Source of the DNA: Epiperipatus broadwayi
Taxonomy: Eukaryota; Onychophora; Udeonychophora; Euonychophora; Peripatidae
DNA length: 64,000 nucleotides
NCBI GenBank assembly: GCA_028023455.1
Contig: JAQFVV010012546.1
Location: 1,850,081-1,914,080, forward strand
Reading direction: 5' to 3'
In this document: positions 26,613 to 38,482 of the stretch, in pieces
How the letters are laid out: each line of letters opens with the position of its first letter
Position numbering within the stretch: position 1 is the first letter of the stretch
Position numbers and translations under genes: made by a program
The notes under the pieces: generated by a model
Told to the model about the DNA's origin: nothing
The model's input: only the letters and a program-made list of their open reading frames with translations
Databases searched by the model: none

Positions 26613-26857
26613 GATATTCAATCATTAGATCAAAAATATCAGGACAAGCCCAGCACTTTATTTAGTGTATAACTATTAAGTAGAAACTTGAAATTTTCAC
26701 GCATCCATATGTCTTCTAATCCAGCTATCTAACTTAAATAGCCATATGAAACTGAACTATATATATTTCTATTTAATATGTTTCTACTTAATAGTTATAC
26801 ATTAGATAAAGTGCCGGTCTTGTCTTAGTATTTTTAATCTAATGATTAAATATCCTA

Positions 26858-26905
26858 GCACCTCACCGAGGATGCCACTAGCAGAAACTGGTCTGAGGTT
26901 GGAGA
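26858..26905 (+). ncRNA. Hammerhead motif with core mutation
   Basis: Plus strand: CCGAGGA (26866-26872, the invariant U of CUGA changed to C), stem II UGC/GCA with loop CACUA, GAAAC (GAAA 26884-26887), stem III from ACUGGU, stem I CCUCA/UGAGG. The fold is complete, but the core substitution should abolish or weaken cleavage. Confidence 0.75.
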
Positions 26906-27242
26906 TATTCTACAAAGCTTGTTAAGAGTTTGTTTTGTGAGCTCTATATATAATATTTATAAACACAAGCTTATTAAATCAAGTCATGTGACATCTGACT
27001 TGATTTTTTTTTTTATAATTTTATTTTTTCCTGTAATGGCTTTGGAAATTTTATATTGCTAAAGTTATTACTATATGGTGTATCTGAACTTAGTTCAGTC
27101 CCACATGGCTATTTAATTTAGATAGCTGGATTGGAAGACATATGGATGTCTGAAAATTTCAGAGTTTCTACTTAATAGTTATACATTAGATAAAATGCTG
27201 GGCTTGTTCTAGTATTTTTAAATCTAATGATTGAATATCCTA

Positions 27243-27290
27243 GCACCTCACTGAGGATGCCAGTAGCAGAAACTGGTCTGAGATTGGGGG
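27243..27290 (+). ncRNA. Type I hammerhead motif, second plus unit
   Basis: Plus strand: CUGAGGA (27251-27257), stem II UGC/GCA with loop CAGUA, GAAAC (GAAA 27269-27272), stem III from ACUGGU, predicted cut after UC, stem I mainly CUCA/UGAG. All core positions agree with the hammerhead consensus. Confidence 0.85.
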
Positions 27291-27469
27291 TATTCTATTA
27301 AGCTTGTTAAGAGTTTGTTTTGTGAGCTCTATATATAACAATGATAAATAAATATATATATATATATGTCCAAAAGATGGCGCTATACCAAAACCGCCGA
27401 ACAAGTGTAAGATTTGTTTTACATAAACGAAAAAAGAGTCAGAAATTAACTACCTCTTTCATTTGCTCA

Positions 27470-27516
27470 CCCCCAGATCAGCTGATTTCAAGCTGGTTTG
27501 CTATCCTCAGTGGGGG
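27470..27516 (-). ncRNA. Array-1 hammerhead, left-half copies
   Basis: The representative left unit folds on the minus strand as follows. Stem I pairs CCCCCA with UGGGGG. The core is CUGAGGA (27504-27510). Stem II is AGC/GCU around AAACCA, with a U-U pair at its base. GAAA lies at 27486-27489. Stem III is the 10-nt palindrome AUCAGCUGAU, then the cut after UC. All core bases match the consensus. The same motif recurs with cores at 27922, 28340 and 28758. The self-complementary stem III suits cleavage as a dimer within multimeric transcripts. Confidence 0.85.
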
Positions 27517-29058
27517 ATAGAGTATAGAAACTAGATCTAAAACACTGACTCTCAAGTGTTTATGCAAAACGTTTCTATCAGATTGCAAGCGTGAATTTTT
27601 CAGACCGGTAAAGTCTTCAAACCCAGCCTAGCAAGCTAGATATTTATATGGGTCTGATCTCAGTTCAGAATCACCATATAATCAAAGTCTCTGCAATATA
27701 TATCATTGCAAGAAAACTCTAAAGGTACATTTATGAAAAAACAAATACAAGTTAATCACGTAACCTGCTATCACTTGTTATTTATGTCCAAAAGATGGCG
27801 CTATACCAAAACCGCCGAACAAGTGTAAGATTTGTTTTACATAAACGAAAAAAGAGTCAGAAATTAACTACCTCTTTCATTTGCTCACCCCCAGATCAGC
27901 TGATTTCAAGCTGGTTTGCTATCCTCAGTGGGGGATAGAGTATAGAAACTAGATCTAAAACACTGACTCTCAAGTGTTTATGCAAAACGTTTCTATCAGA
28001 TTGCAAGCGTGAATTTTTCAGACCGGTAAAGTCTTCAAACCCAGCCTAGCAAGCTAGATATTTATATGGGTCTGATCTCAGTTCAGAATCACCATATAAT
28101 CAAAGTCTCTGCAATATATATCATTGCAAGAAAACTCTAAAGGTACATTTATGAAAAAACAAATACAAGTTAATCACGTAACCTGCTATCACTTGTTATT
28201 TATGTCCAAAAGATGGCGCTATACCAAAACCGCCGAACAAGTGTAAGATTTGTTTTACATAAACGAAAAAAGAGTCAGAAATTAACTACCTCTTTCATTT
28301 GCTCACCCCCAGATCAGCTGATTTCAAGCTGGTTTGCTATCCTCAGTGGGGGATAGAGTATAGAAACTAGATCTAAAACACTGACTCTCAAGTGTTTATG
28401 CAAAACGTTTCTATCAGATTGCAAGCGTGAATTTTTCAGACCGGTAAAGTCTTCAAACCCAGCCTAGCAAGCTAGATATTTATATGGGTCTGATCTCAGT
28501 TCAGAATCACCATATAATCAAAGTCTCTGCAATATATATCATTGCAAGAAAACTCTAAAGGTACATTTATGAAAAAACAAATACAAGTTAATCACGTAAC
28601 CTGCTATCACTTGTTATTTATGTCCAAAAGATGGCGCTATACCAAAACCGCCGAACAAGTGTAAGATTTGTTTTACATAAACGAAAAAAGAGTCAGAAAT
28701 TAACTACCTCTTTCATTTGCTCACCCCCAGATCAGCTGATTTCAAGCTGGTTTGCTATCCTCAGTGGGGGATAGAGTATAGAAACTAGATCTAAAACACT
28801 GACTCTCAAGTGTTTATGCAAAACGTTTCTATCAGATTGCAAGCGTGAATTTTTCAGACCGGTAAAGTCTTCAAACCCAGCCTAGCAAGCTAGATATTTA
28901 TATGGGTCTGATCTCAGTTCAGAATCACCATATAATCAAAGTCTCTGCAATATATATCATTGCAAGAAAACTCTAAAGGTACATTTATGAAAAAACAAAT
29001 ACAAGTTAATCACGTAACCTGCTATCACTTGTTATTTATGTCCAAAAGATGGCGCTAT

Positions 29059-29100
29059 ACCAAAACCGCCGAAATTACACTTGTTCGGCGGTTTTGGTAT
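29059..29100. repeat. Inversion centre of array 1 (foldback)
   Basis: ACCAAAACCGCCGAA at the left is directly mirrored by TTCGGCGGTTTTGGT at the right around the 10-nt spacer ATTACACTTG (29074-29083). The two halves of the array therefore form a very long palindrome with arms of at least 1.7 kb and a tiny loop. Confidence 0.93.
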
Positions 29101-31891
29101 AGCGCCATCTTTTGGACATAAATAACAAGTGATAGCAGGTTACGTGATTAACTTGTATTTGTTTTTTCATAAATGTACCTTTAGAGTTTTCTTGCAATGA
29201 TATATTGCAGAGACTGATTATATGGTGATTCTGAACTGAGATCAGACCCATATAAATATCTAGCTTGCTAGGCTGGGTTTGAGACTACGGTCTGAAAAAT
29301 TCACGCTTGCAATCTGATAGAAACGTTTTGCATAAACACTTGAGAGTCAGTGTTTTAGATCTAGTTTCTATACTCTATCCCCCACTGAGGATAGCAAACC
29401 AGCTTGAAATCAGCTGATCTGGGGGTCTGAACTCCAGGCAAATGAAAGAGGTAGTTAATTTCTGACTCTTTTTCGTTTATGTAAAACAAATCTTACACTT
29501 GTTCGGCGGTTTTGTATAGCACCATCTTTTGGACATAAATAACAAGTGATAGCAGGTTACGTGATTAACTTGTATTTGTTTTTTCATAAATGTACCTTTA
29601 GAGTTTTCTTGCAATGATATATATTGCAGAGACTTTGATTATATGGTGATTCTGAACTGAGATCAGACCCATATAAATATCTAGCTTGCTAGGCTGGGTT
29701 TGGAAGAGCGTACGGTCTGAAAAATTCACGCTTGCAATCTGATAGAAACGTTTTGCATAAACACTTGAGAGTCAGTGTTTTAGATCTAGTTTCTATACTC
29801 TATCCCCACTGAGGATAGCAAACCAGCTTGAAATCAGCTGATCTGGGAGTGAGCAAATGAAAGAGGTAGTTAATTTCTGACTCTTTTTTCGTTTATGTAA
29901 AACAAATCTTACACTTGTTCGGCGGTTTTGGTATAGCGCCATCTTTTGGACATAAATAACAAGTGATAGCAGATTACGTGATTAACTTGTATTTGTTTTT
30001 TCATAAATGTACCTTTAGAGTTTTCTTGCAATGATATATATTGCAGAGACTTTGATTATATGGTGATTCTGAACTGAGATCAGACCCATATAAATATCTA
30101 GCTTGCTAGGCTGGGTTTGAAGACTTTACCGGTCTGAAAAATTCACGCTTACAATCTGATAGAAACGTTTTGCATAAACACTTGAGAGTCAGTGTTTTAG
30201 ATCTAGTTTCTATACTCTATCTCCACTGAGGATAGCAAACCAGCTTGAAATCAGCTGATCTGGGAGTGAGCAAATGAAAGAGGTAGTTAATTTCTGACTC
30301 TTTTTTCGTTTATGTAAAACAAATCTTACACTTGTTCGGCGGTTTTGGTATAGCGCCATCTTTTGGACATAAATAACAAGTGATAGCAGGTTACGTGATT
30401 AACTTGTATTTGTTTTTTCATAAATGTACCTTTAGAGTTTTCTTGCAATGATATATATTGCAGAGACTTTGATTATATGGTGATTCTGAACTGAGATCAG
30501 ACCCATATAAATATCTAGCTTGCTAGGCTGGGTTTGAAGACTTTACCGGTCTGAAAAATTCACGCTTGCAATCTGATAGAAACGTTTTGCATAAACACTT
30601 GAGAGTCAGTGTTTTAGATCTAGTTTCTATACTCTATCCCCCACTGAGGATAGCAAACCAGCTTGAAATCAGCTGATCTGGGGGTGAGCAAATGAAAGAG
30701 GTAGTTAATTTCTGACTCTTTTTTCGTTTATGTAAAACAAATCTTACACTTGTTCGGCGGTTTTGGTATAGCGCCATCTTTTGGACATAAATAACAAGTG
30801 ATAGCAGGTTACGTGATTAACTTGTATTTGTTTTTTCATAAATGTACCTTTAGAGTTTTCTTGCAATGATATATATTGCAGAGACTTTGATTATATGGTG
30901 ATTCTGAACTGAGATCAGACCCATATAAATATCTAGCTTGCTAGGCTGGGTTTGAAGACTTTACCGGTCTGAAAAATTCACGCTTGCAATCTGATAGAAA
31001 CGTTTTGCATAAACACTTGAGAGTCAGTGTTTTAGATCTAGTTTCTATACTCTATCCCCCACTGAGGATAGCAAACCAGCTTGAAATCAGCTGATCTGGG
31101 GGTGAGCAAATGAAAGAGGTAGTTAATTTCTGACTCTTTTTTCGTTTATGTAAAACAAATCTTACACTTGTTCGGCGGTTTTGGTATAGCGCCATCTTTT
31201 GGACATAAATAACAAGTGATAGCAGGTTACGTGATTAACTTGTATTTGTTTTTTCATAAATGTACCTTTAGAGTTTTCTTGCAATGATATATATTGCAGA
31301 GACTTTGATTATATGGTGATTCTGAACTGAGATCAGACCCATATAAATATCTAGCTTGCTAGGCTGGGTTTGAAGACTTTACCGGTCTGAAAAATTCACG
31401 CTTGCAATCTGATAGAAACGTTTTGCATAAACACTTGAGAGTCAGTGTTTTAGATCTAGTTTCTATACTCTATCCCCCACTGAGGATAGCAAACCAGCTT
31501 GAAATCAGCTGATCTGGGGGTGAGCAAATGAAAGAGGTAGTTAATTTCTGACTCTTTTTTCGTTTATGTAAAACAAATCTTACACTTGTTCGGCGGTTTT
31601 GGTATAGCGCCATCTTTTGGACATAAATAACAAGTGATAGCAGGTTACGTGATTAACTTGTATTTGTTTTTTCATAAATGCACCTTTAGAGTTTTCTTGC
31701 AATGATATATATTGCAGAGACTTTGATTATATGGTGATTCTGAACTGAGATCAGACCCATATAAATATCTAGCTTGCTAGGCTGGGTTTGAAGACTTTAC
31801 CGGTCTGAAAAATTCACGCTTGCAATCTGATAGAAATGTTTTGCATAAACACTTGAGAGTCAGTGTTTTAGATCTAGTTTCTATACTCTAT

Positions 31892-31938
31892 CCCCCACTG
31901 AGGATAGCAAACCAGCTTGAAATCAGCTGATCTGGGGG
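31892..31938 (+). ncRNA. Array-1 hammerhead, right-half copies
   Basis: This is the last of seven plus-strand copies. CCCCCA (31892-31897), CUGAGGA (31898-31904), stem II AGC/GCU, GAAA (31919-31922), palindromic AUCAGCUGAU, then C and UGGGGG (31933-31938). Other plus-strand cores begin at 29385, 29809, 30226, 30644, 31062 and 31480. The second and third copies have stem I changes (CCCC or CUCC opposite UGGGAG) that weaken pairing but leave the core intact. Confidence 0.85.
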
Positions 31939-32616
31939 TGAGCAAATGAAAGAGGTAGTTAATTTCTGACTCTTTTTTCGTTTATGTAAAACAAATCTTA
32001 CACTTGTTCGGCGGTTTTGGTATAGCGCCATCTTTTGGACATAAATAACAAGTGATAGCAGGTTACGTGATTAACTTGTATTTGTTTTTTCATATATATA
32101 TATATAAAGTTTGCAAAGAAATTAGAAATTATGATTTTATATTTTTATTCTGTAGATACAAGACTAAAATATATTATTTAATTTAAATATGATTTTAATA
32201 GAAAATTGTATTTAAATATTTATCCATGAGTTGTTACTATAGCAATATTTTTTTGGAAATTGAAATATGCATAAAAAAGGATTTACCTACAACAGCTTAT
32301 ATTTCATTTTAAAGGTTGTAAAAAGGAATTTAATAAACATACATTTTTATCTTCATTATGATTTATTAAAAAAGGGTGTTAAATGAAAAAGATAGGTTAT
32401 TTATCCTGGATATTAATTGTATAAGTTTGTAAAAGGAAAAGAATTTATCCATATTATTAATTAATAATAGTAACAAGTCAGAAGTCACATGACTTATATA
32501 TAGCTTGCACTTACTAATATGTAAAGTTAAGAGCGTGCTAATAGCTCTAAACAAGCTTTTTTTTTTTTTATTTATGATAAATGCTACTACAAGAGAAGGC
32601 ATTCAAATCGTGGTCC

Positions 32617-32665
32617 CCATCCCCAGACCGGTTTCGACCTATGGGTCTCTTCAGTGAGGAGTTGG
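32617..32665 (-). ncRNA. Complete type I hammerhead, left arm
   Basis: Minus strand: stem I UCCUCA/UGGGGA (six pairs, one wobble), core CUGAAGA (32648-32654), stem II GACC/GGUC with loop CAUA, GAAAC (GAAA 32632-32635), stem III from the palindrome ACCGGU, cut after UC. Every core position matches the consensus, making this one of the best motifs in the window. Confidence 0.92.
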
Positions 32666-33024
32666 GACATTAGATCTAAAAAACCAACTCAAGCAAAGCA
32701 TTTATCTAAAAGATAATTGTTAGAAAAAGATCTGAAACTTTTAGACATCTACATGTCTTTAAAGTCAGCTCTCTAACTGAAAAAATCATATGTGACTTCT
32801 GACTTGTTACTATTACTATTATTTTGCTGTTGTGGCTTTAGCTAAATTAAAGAGCTAAGCCTACTAATATATGGAGTATCTGAATTAAGTTCAGGCCCAT
32901 ATGATTTTTTCAGTTAGAGAGCTGACTTTAAAGACATGTAGATGTCTAAAAGTTTCAGATCTTTTTCTAACAATTATCTTTTAGATAAATGCTTTGCTTG
33001 AGTTGGTTTTTTAGATCTAATGTC

Positions 33025-33076
33025 CCAACTCCTCACTGAAGAGACCCATAGGTCGAAACCGGTCTGGGGATGGGGA
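33025..33076 (+). ncRNA. Complete type I hammerhead, right arm
   Basis: Plus-strand mirror copy of the motif at 32.6 kb. CUGAAGA (33036-33042), GACC-CAUA-GGUC, GAAAC (GAAA 33055-33058), ACCGGU, then C and UGGGGA. It is identical in core and stems to the left-arm motif. Confidence 0.92.
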
Positions 33077-33292
33077 CCACGATTTGAATGCCTTCTCTTG
33101 TAGTAGCATTTATCATAAATAAAAAAAAAAAAGCTTGCTTAGAGCTATTAGCACGCTCTTAACTTTACATATTATTAATTAATGTTTGTATAATTAAAAA
33201 CTAGACAAGTTTATATGTTTGTTAAGATAAATTGACATCTATTGTTCAAAATTTAATAGTGACATTTGACAATCATATATATATATATATTC

Positions 33293-33574
33293 TGCCCTCC
33301 TCCTCCGTCCACGTCCTCTCCATAAAATTTATATAGTGTTTAAAATATATTCCGGGTTCTAGCTCAGTCTAACAAATGAATAAATGAATGAAATATCCAG
33401 CGTTAATTAAAAATGATTACTAGTTCCAACTTTTAAAATATAAATACAGTTATATTTGTAAATGAATTAATAAATATTTATCATTTTCATGAGACATGGA
33501 GTGACGACACGGAGAACGAGACAGACTACATTGAGATATTATCCACATGATACTATCTCAATGGCATAAGAACA
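33293..33574 (-). repeat. Candidate LTR (TG...CA) next to a polypurine tract
   Basis: On the minus strand a purine run GTAAAAGGGGGAATAG (RC of 33575-33590) is followed at once by TGTTCTTATGCC. The 282-bp segment to 33293 ends GGAGGGCA. A polypurine tract followed by TG...CA is the expected 3' LTR junction. No second LTR was found in the window, so this rests on one junction only. It would belong with the copia-like remnant upstream on the same strand. Confidence 0.35.
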
Positions 33575-33846
33575 CTATTCCCCCTTTTACTATATTAAAT
33601 AACTAACTTATAGTATTCTTACGACTTTCTAAGCTCTTTTCATTACGATTAAAATAATAATCATGTCTTAATATTCTTTGTAATAATAATCTAGCTCAAT
33701 TAAATAAATTAAAATAAAATAAATAATATAAAATAAAATAAAATCTCAGGTTCATAAATTGTATTCTAACTGATTTAAAAATTACGGTAGTAAATTATGA
33801 AAAGGGAATTTTATGTCATAAATTCACTACGCAGCAACTAACAATA

Positions 33847-33919
<73 letters not shown>

Positions 33920-36870
33920 GTATAATATAATCTTATTACTTCCTAAATGAAATAAATAATTACGTACGTGGCAGTATTTTAATAATCCGACAACAAAATA
34001 CGTGTGGCAACATTAGCATATAATTTATTTTAATATTGTGGCAACCATCTTATGACCAATAAATGATATAATTATGATCTTTTAATTTTATCATACAAAT
34101 AAATTTTCAAAATTATTATAACACTTTTATGTTTACCTATTTTGTGCAAAAACTATATGTCTGTTTCAATTATAAATGTGTATTGTGATATCATGCATCC
34201 ATGTGGAGAAATAATAACGAAGACACAAAGCTTTATAATAAATTTACAACAAAGTTTATTAATAACAAAAACAAATAACAATATTTTACATTATGTACAT
34301 TGGATATCCTTACTCTCCTATCACAAAATTATTTTACTAGTTTATACAATAAAACCAAACTTCTACTTATTTTTCTAGTTAATTCTTATCGTTTAAATAC
34401 TTAAGCAAGTACAGTATTATTATTATTGGATTTCTTATTTAGTTTAGCTTGTTACAAAATGTATTTATTTATAATCACCATTAATACTTTGTATCCCTAC
34501 TATTTTTTAAAATTATATTTTTATAAAATTACATTCGTAGTAAACATTCTACAAAATCATAAAACTCTAATTTTATATTAGTTATATGGACTCCTACAGA
34601 TTCAAAAAACATTCTTCTACATTTTATATTACTTTTATTGTTCACTATACAATGCTGATTAATCTAATATACTCATTCAAGCCTTGCTTCGGATGGTAAT
34701 TACAATTATTAACACACCATGCACAAATATATGTGCCTATTACACATTATTGAATTATTTTCTTAACAAACATGCAATATTTATTTTTTAAATATTATTA
34801 TAAAAAATATTCAAATTTTAATATCACTTAAAAAAAAAAACTTTGTTTAGATTTCTCTTTTAAAATCTTATATTCATTTCCAAATTGGTTTTAAACTGTA
34901 TTATATGATTCTTTCTCTCTTTATGATTTTTGTACTTTCACTTTTAAAATTACACAATTCTAATACATTCCAGTAAATAAACTATTCTTACTTAACGATA
35001 ACATACCCTCAGTTCTATTTTATGCATTATTTCTGTATAAATATCTTTCTGACGATGCAGATTCACGAAAACAAGGATAGCGAAAAAAGATGCACAGGAT
35101 CAAAATAACTAGAATATTATCCGTCATAAACCTTGACAATAATGGCACAGTGAATTCAAAGACACTATAGAGGAGCGACCTTTGTCTGTCTACCCACCTC
35201 TATTATAGGAGTGATGCTAAAGCTATTTCTTCAGCTTTATATAACATCAAAGAGTTTAACAGATACGTAAAGACACTGTCCAAAATATATGTGTTCAGTG
35301 ATAGTGCTTAGTTAGCTATACTGAAATCACACAAACTAACTATGATCCAAATACTTTATTTTTCTTATTTCTTAGCAAAACATCATCTTGGTTTCCTCTA
35401 CACTAGTACTACCAAGTCACTATCCGATCTTATTTCTCTAGATTTTTCTATACAGTACATCGACAAAATCTTATCTACATTTCTAACAATAATAAAATTC
35501 ATTTTATTTCAAAAACTATACAGCTGTTCTCTAAGAAAATCTTTTACTACTTTTCTCGTATATTTATCATATACAAACTATTTTAAAATATATGAATACT
35601 TTGTTACATGAAAGTTCAAAAGAATCACACAATTGTTTTGACAACTTATACTATTAATTATACTCGAAATAACTTATTGCATGCATATTTAAAATTATTC
35701 TTATCTTAGAATATGTTTTAATGTTGTATAAAATGTGTACTTATAATTTTAAAACTTTCACACATCATTCTTAATCAATAGATGATCTGAAAAAAATACA
35801 TTATGCATTATGAATAAATACCAAAATTACCAAAACGATCTTGATCTTCTCGATCGTGTTCTGTAGGCTTCACCATTCCATTAATTCTTGTAGATATAAA
35901 AATTCCATACATACTTTTTATTTTTAAAACAATATTTCTATCATTCTATTAAGCTATTATATTTAAATCTCATTATTATTAAATTTATGTTTATATGTTT
36001 TCCCTAAACTAATATAGCATTTTATATTTTAAATATAATCAATAAAAAAATATTTAAATTATATTTACGATACTTCTTCACCAGACTTTCTTGAACCGTT
36101 CATATTTAAGCTAAAAAAAAAATATTTTTTATTTCTTCTTTTAGTCACTTAATGTTCTATTTTAAAGTAAAACAATTACTACTCTGTTTAATAAATCTTC
36201 ATAGACGACAATCCTTAGTTTTCACAATATTGTATATAATTATTAATTCATGGCATTCTCTTTTACTCTTGTCTGCTAATATTTTCCTGTGCGACTTTAC
36301 CCCGATGCATCTTGTACGTACTTTTATTTAAATCTTCAATAAAATTTTCTGGTTTCCATGGATCCATTTTCATTAGGTAATTTAATTTTATCTTTTCTCA
36401 ATCAAGCATTTTCTCCATTGAATTCTTTATAATATTTTTCTCTGATTAGATAAAGTTTTAGGCTCCTTTCCATAAAATACATAATAGCACTTTCATATTT
36501 TTTTTTACTCTTCTTTATTTCAAAATTCTTGTACTATATTTTTAACAATGTTTTTCTTTAAAAGATAAACCTTCTTTCTTCATCATTATTTTTCTTTATA
36601 ATAAAACATATAATAAATTTTTTCATAGAGAAGAATAAATAACTTTAAAGTAGCCTTATAAATTTTGCGTCATAATTTTTTCCTGACGACAAGTAACTTC
36701 TCCATTAAATTTTCATATAACGTCCCATTTATATTTCTTTGAGTTATAACAATCGGTTTCTGGTTAAGCATAAATAAAGCTGCATTAAGACAATTTCCAA
36801 ATATTTTTTCTTCGGTAATAAATTTAGATATTTTCCCTTGTACTTCCATCTCTACTGTAGGTTTTGATTA
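33575..36870 (-). mobile_element. Probable Ty1/copia-like retroelement remnant
   Basis: The minus strand of this region is purine-rich, as expected of decayed coding sequence. A minus-strand frame at about 36672-36869 (no start codon) reads TVEMEVQGKISK, then NAALFMLNQKP and GTLYENLMEK. In order and spacing this resembles the part of copia integrase with (N)RTxxEMAR, TAxYLLNRxP and KTPYExWxxxKP. Further on, FYGKEPKT resembles the copia VGY-type segment, and near 35405-35450 SDSDLV resembles the SDxDW start of RNase H. All blocks are separated by stops and frameshifts. The distance to the candidate LTR is longer than usual, so parts may be unrelated. The call rests on short motif matches only. 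Confidence 0.4.
33845..33919. repeat. (AAT)n microsatellite
   Basis: About 24 uninterrupted AAT triplets. It lies inside the candidate LTR element and probably accounts for part of its extra length. Confidence 0.95.
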
Positions 36871-36899
36871 AATTCGAATAAATTCCCTGGTAAGATAAC

Positions 36900-38265
36900 T
36901 TTTAAAATTAGCAATCCATATCGATACAGTCAAAATATATTATATGTTACAGAAGAACTTTTTTAAAATAAATACAAAATTTTAAATTTATATCACTTTT
37001 CCAGCTACGGTGTTATCAGCTACAAAAATGTGTTACTTTCTCTTTCACTTACACATTCCTTCTCCTCGCTCTGTATAATTCTTATATTTTTGTCTGCTAA
37101 TTTACCTCCGTTGATTGGTTAATAACTTTATTTTAGCGCGAACAAATTTATCCATTTTAGTTTTATAACAGAACAGACTTTTAAAATGAAGAATTGATGA
37201 CGTAATGTCTCAAATATTATTTAGACTAATATTTTTTAAATTCAGTTATGGTTTTATAAAAAATCATCTAAGCCTTTAAAATAATTATTAAAACAATATT
37301 TAATACTTCAACTTGTACTTTAAGGATCGATGGCAATTATATTTAGTTTTAAATTCACAAACTTTTATTATTATTTTAACAAGCGTGTGTGTGAAGGTAT
37401 ATAATATACAGTCACGTGTTTACTAACTTTATCAAATGATTTTTTATTTACGTCTCAGTCTAAATTACCAAAACTAATATATTTTATAAAAAATTTGGAA
37501 AATAATTTTAAAATGTTGAACTAAATATAATTCTCACCATCTTAAAATCCAATTTAAAATATACTCTATTAAATTTGACTATTAAATACAATTATAACAT
37601 TACATCTAGCATTTATTTAATTTATTAGTTTTAAAAATATTATATTCAAATTATTAATATACTTTTAAAATATTTATAGCTGTGTTATTTTATATGGCCA
37701 GCTTTTATAACCATATGCAAGGATATATTTAAGCTTTATTTAACTGTTTTCTTTTAAAATAATTTATTACACTGTTATATACCAGGTATTTTCAGCTTTA
37801 AATTGTACTATAAAATTTAATTATCCTACTATTATTTATATATCATACAAATATAACTTAAAATTTAAAATTTTTTAGTAATTGACCTTTCTACCTTATT
37901 ATGACCTACAGACAAGGGCACAGTATATATATATATATATATAAAATACAATAAGGCTCAGCCATAAGGTTTCCAATCTTAACTATTATATGTAGTTACA
38001 TATTTTCTCTATTACATTTTAACATTAGTTTAGATATATTGATTATGAATTTGTGGGACTGCCAGTTGTTGTTAAACACCTAGTCATTAAATTAAATGAA
38101 ATATGTGGAAGGAAATTGACATTTTGAACTGATTCCAATTTATATAATATAAAATAATTTTATTTAAATCTATGGAATGAAAATAATATGATCACTTATA
38201 AAATGATTATGAAATGTTCATCAATAGTTTCTCTTCGTCTTTCTTTCTTTATTTTTTCTTTTTTA
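36900..38265. other. AT-rich stretch with one CCAAT/CRE-like patch
   Basis: At 37100-37215 a GATTGGTTAATAAC box, TTTTAGCGCGAAC and ATGACGTAATG occur close together, resembling CCAAT, E2F-like and CRE-like sites. I see no exon beside them, and they may belong to the retroelement remnant. The rest is featureless, with an (AT)n near 37922-37943. Confidence 0.35.
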
Positions 38266-38329
38266 ATATATAACATATAATAACCACATTCCACTATTTT
38301 TACACTTTAAAGCAAAATATATTTATTAA

Positions 38330-38372
38330 TTTTACAGTTTCAATTGTTCCTAGTAGTCTTCATCAGATGTAC
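38330..38372 (-). ncRNA. Hammerhead relic, left arm (stem II decayed)
   Basis: Minus strand: intact core CUGAUGA (38360-38366) and GAAAC (GAAA 38338-38341). The stem II, which in the right arm is GACUG/CAGUC, is here GACUA/CAAUU and no longer pairs well. It is probably inactive. Confidence 0.7.
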
Positions 38373-38439
38373 AAAAAATTTAAACATTTAATAAATATAT
38401 GTATGAAATATGGTTGTATTGCTATAATGTTTAAATTTT

Positions 38440-38482
38440 TGTAGATTTGACAAAGACTGCTAGGAACAGTCAAAACTGTAAA
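38440..38482 (+). ncRNA. Hammerhead relic, right arm (core decayed)
   Basis: Plus strand: stem II is perfect (GACUG, loop CUAGGAA, CAGUC). The core is mutated to UUGACAA (38447-38453), and GAAA has become AAAA. It complements the left arm, which kept the core but lost the stem, so the ancestral motif can be read from the pair. Confidence 0.7.

Larger units (their letters stand above)
26478..27340. mobile_element. Inverted partial copy plus tandem dimer of a hammerhead repeat
   Basis: The left arm (about 26478-26755, minus) and a right block (about 26770-27340, plus) are inverted copies of one unit. The plus block contains two tandem units, with ribozyme cores 385 bp apart. Each unit shows GAGCTC, the hammerhead, a GTTTCTACTTAATAGTTATA segment and a CAGTCCCACATGGCTATTT-type segment. 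That backbone also occurs in both arrays and in the 32.5-33.2 kb palindrome. A monomer-plus-dimer structure is what retrozyme-like elements leave behind. Confidence 0.85.
27367..32092. repeat. Array 1: 418-bp hammerhead satellite with central inversion
   Basis: Four full units plus a partial unit run in one orientation from 27367 to about 29073 (phase mark GTCCAAAAGATGGCGC at 27368, 27786, 28204, 28622 and 29040). The orientation then flips, and seven further full units run to 32092 (phase mark at 29117, 29534, 29951, 30368, 30786, 31204, 31622 and 32040). The left units look identical to each other; right units near the inversion carry more differences. Both outer edges abut (AT)n tracts. 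Every full unit contains one hammerhead, on the minus strand at left and the plus strand at right. Two units contain adapter-like sequence. There is no open reading frame. Confidence 0.97.
32466..33175. mobile_element. Inverted hammerhead pair (palindromic element)
   Basis: The left arm (about 32476-32790, minus) and right arm (about 32909-33170, plus) are near-perfect inverted copies around a spacer of about 118 bp. Each arm has GAGCTATTAGCACGCTCTTA, a poly-A stretch, CTACTACAAGAGAAGGCATT, a hammerhead, and the segment AAAGACATGTAGATGTCTAA. The right side adds CTGAATTAAGTTCAGGCCCA. These pieces match the array-2 backbone (GAGCTATTGGTACGCTCT, TTCAGTCCCATATAGC), so the two are distant members of one superfamily. 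Confidence 0.9.

Noticed and set aside
27367-32092. CRISPR array
   Set aside because: The units are 418 bp and repeated throughout with no spacer/repeat alternation, and the genome is an animal's.
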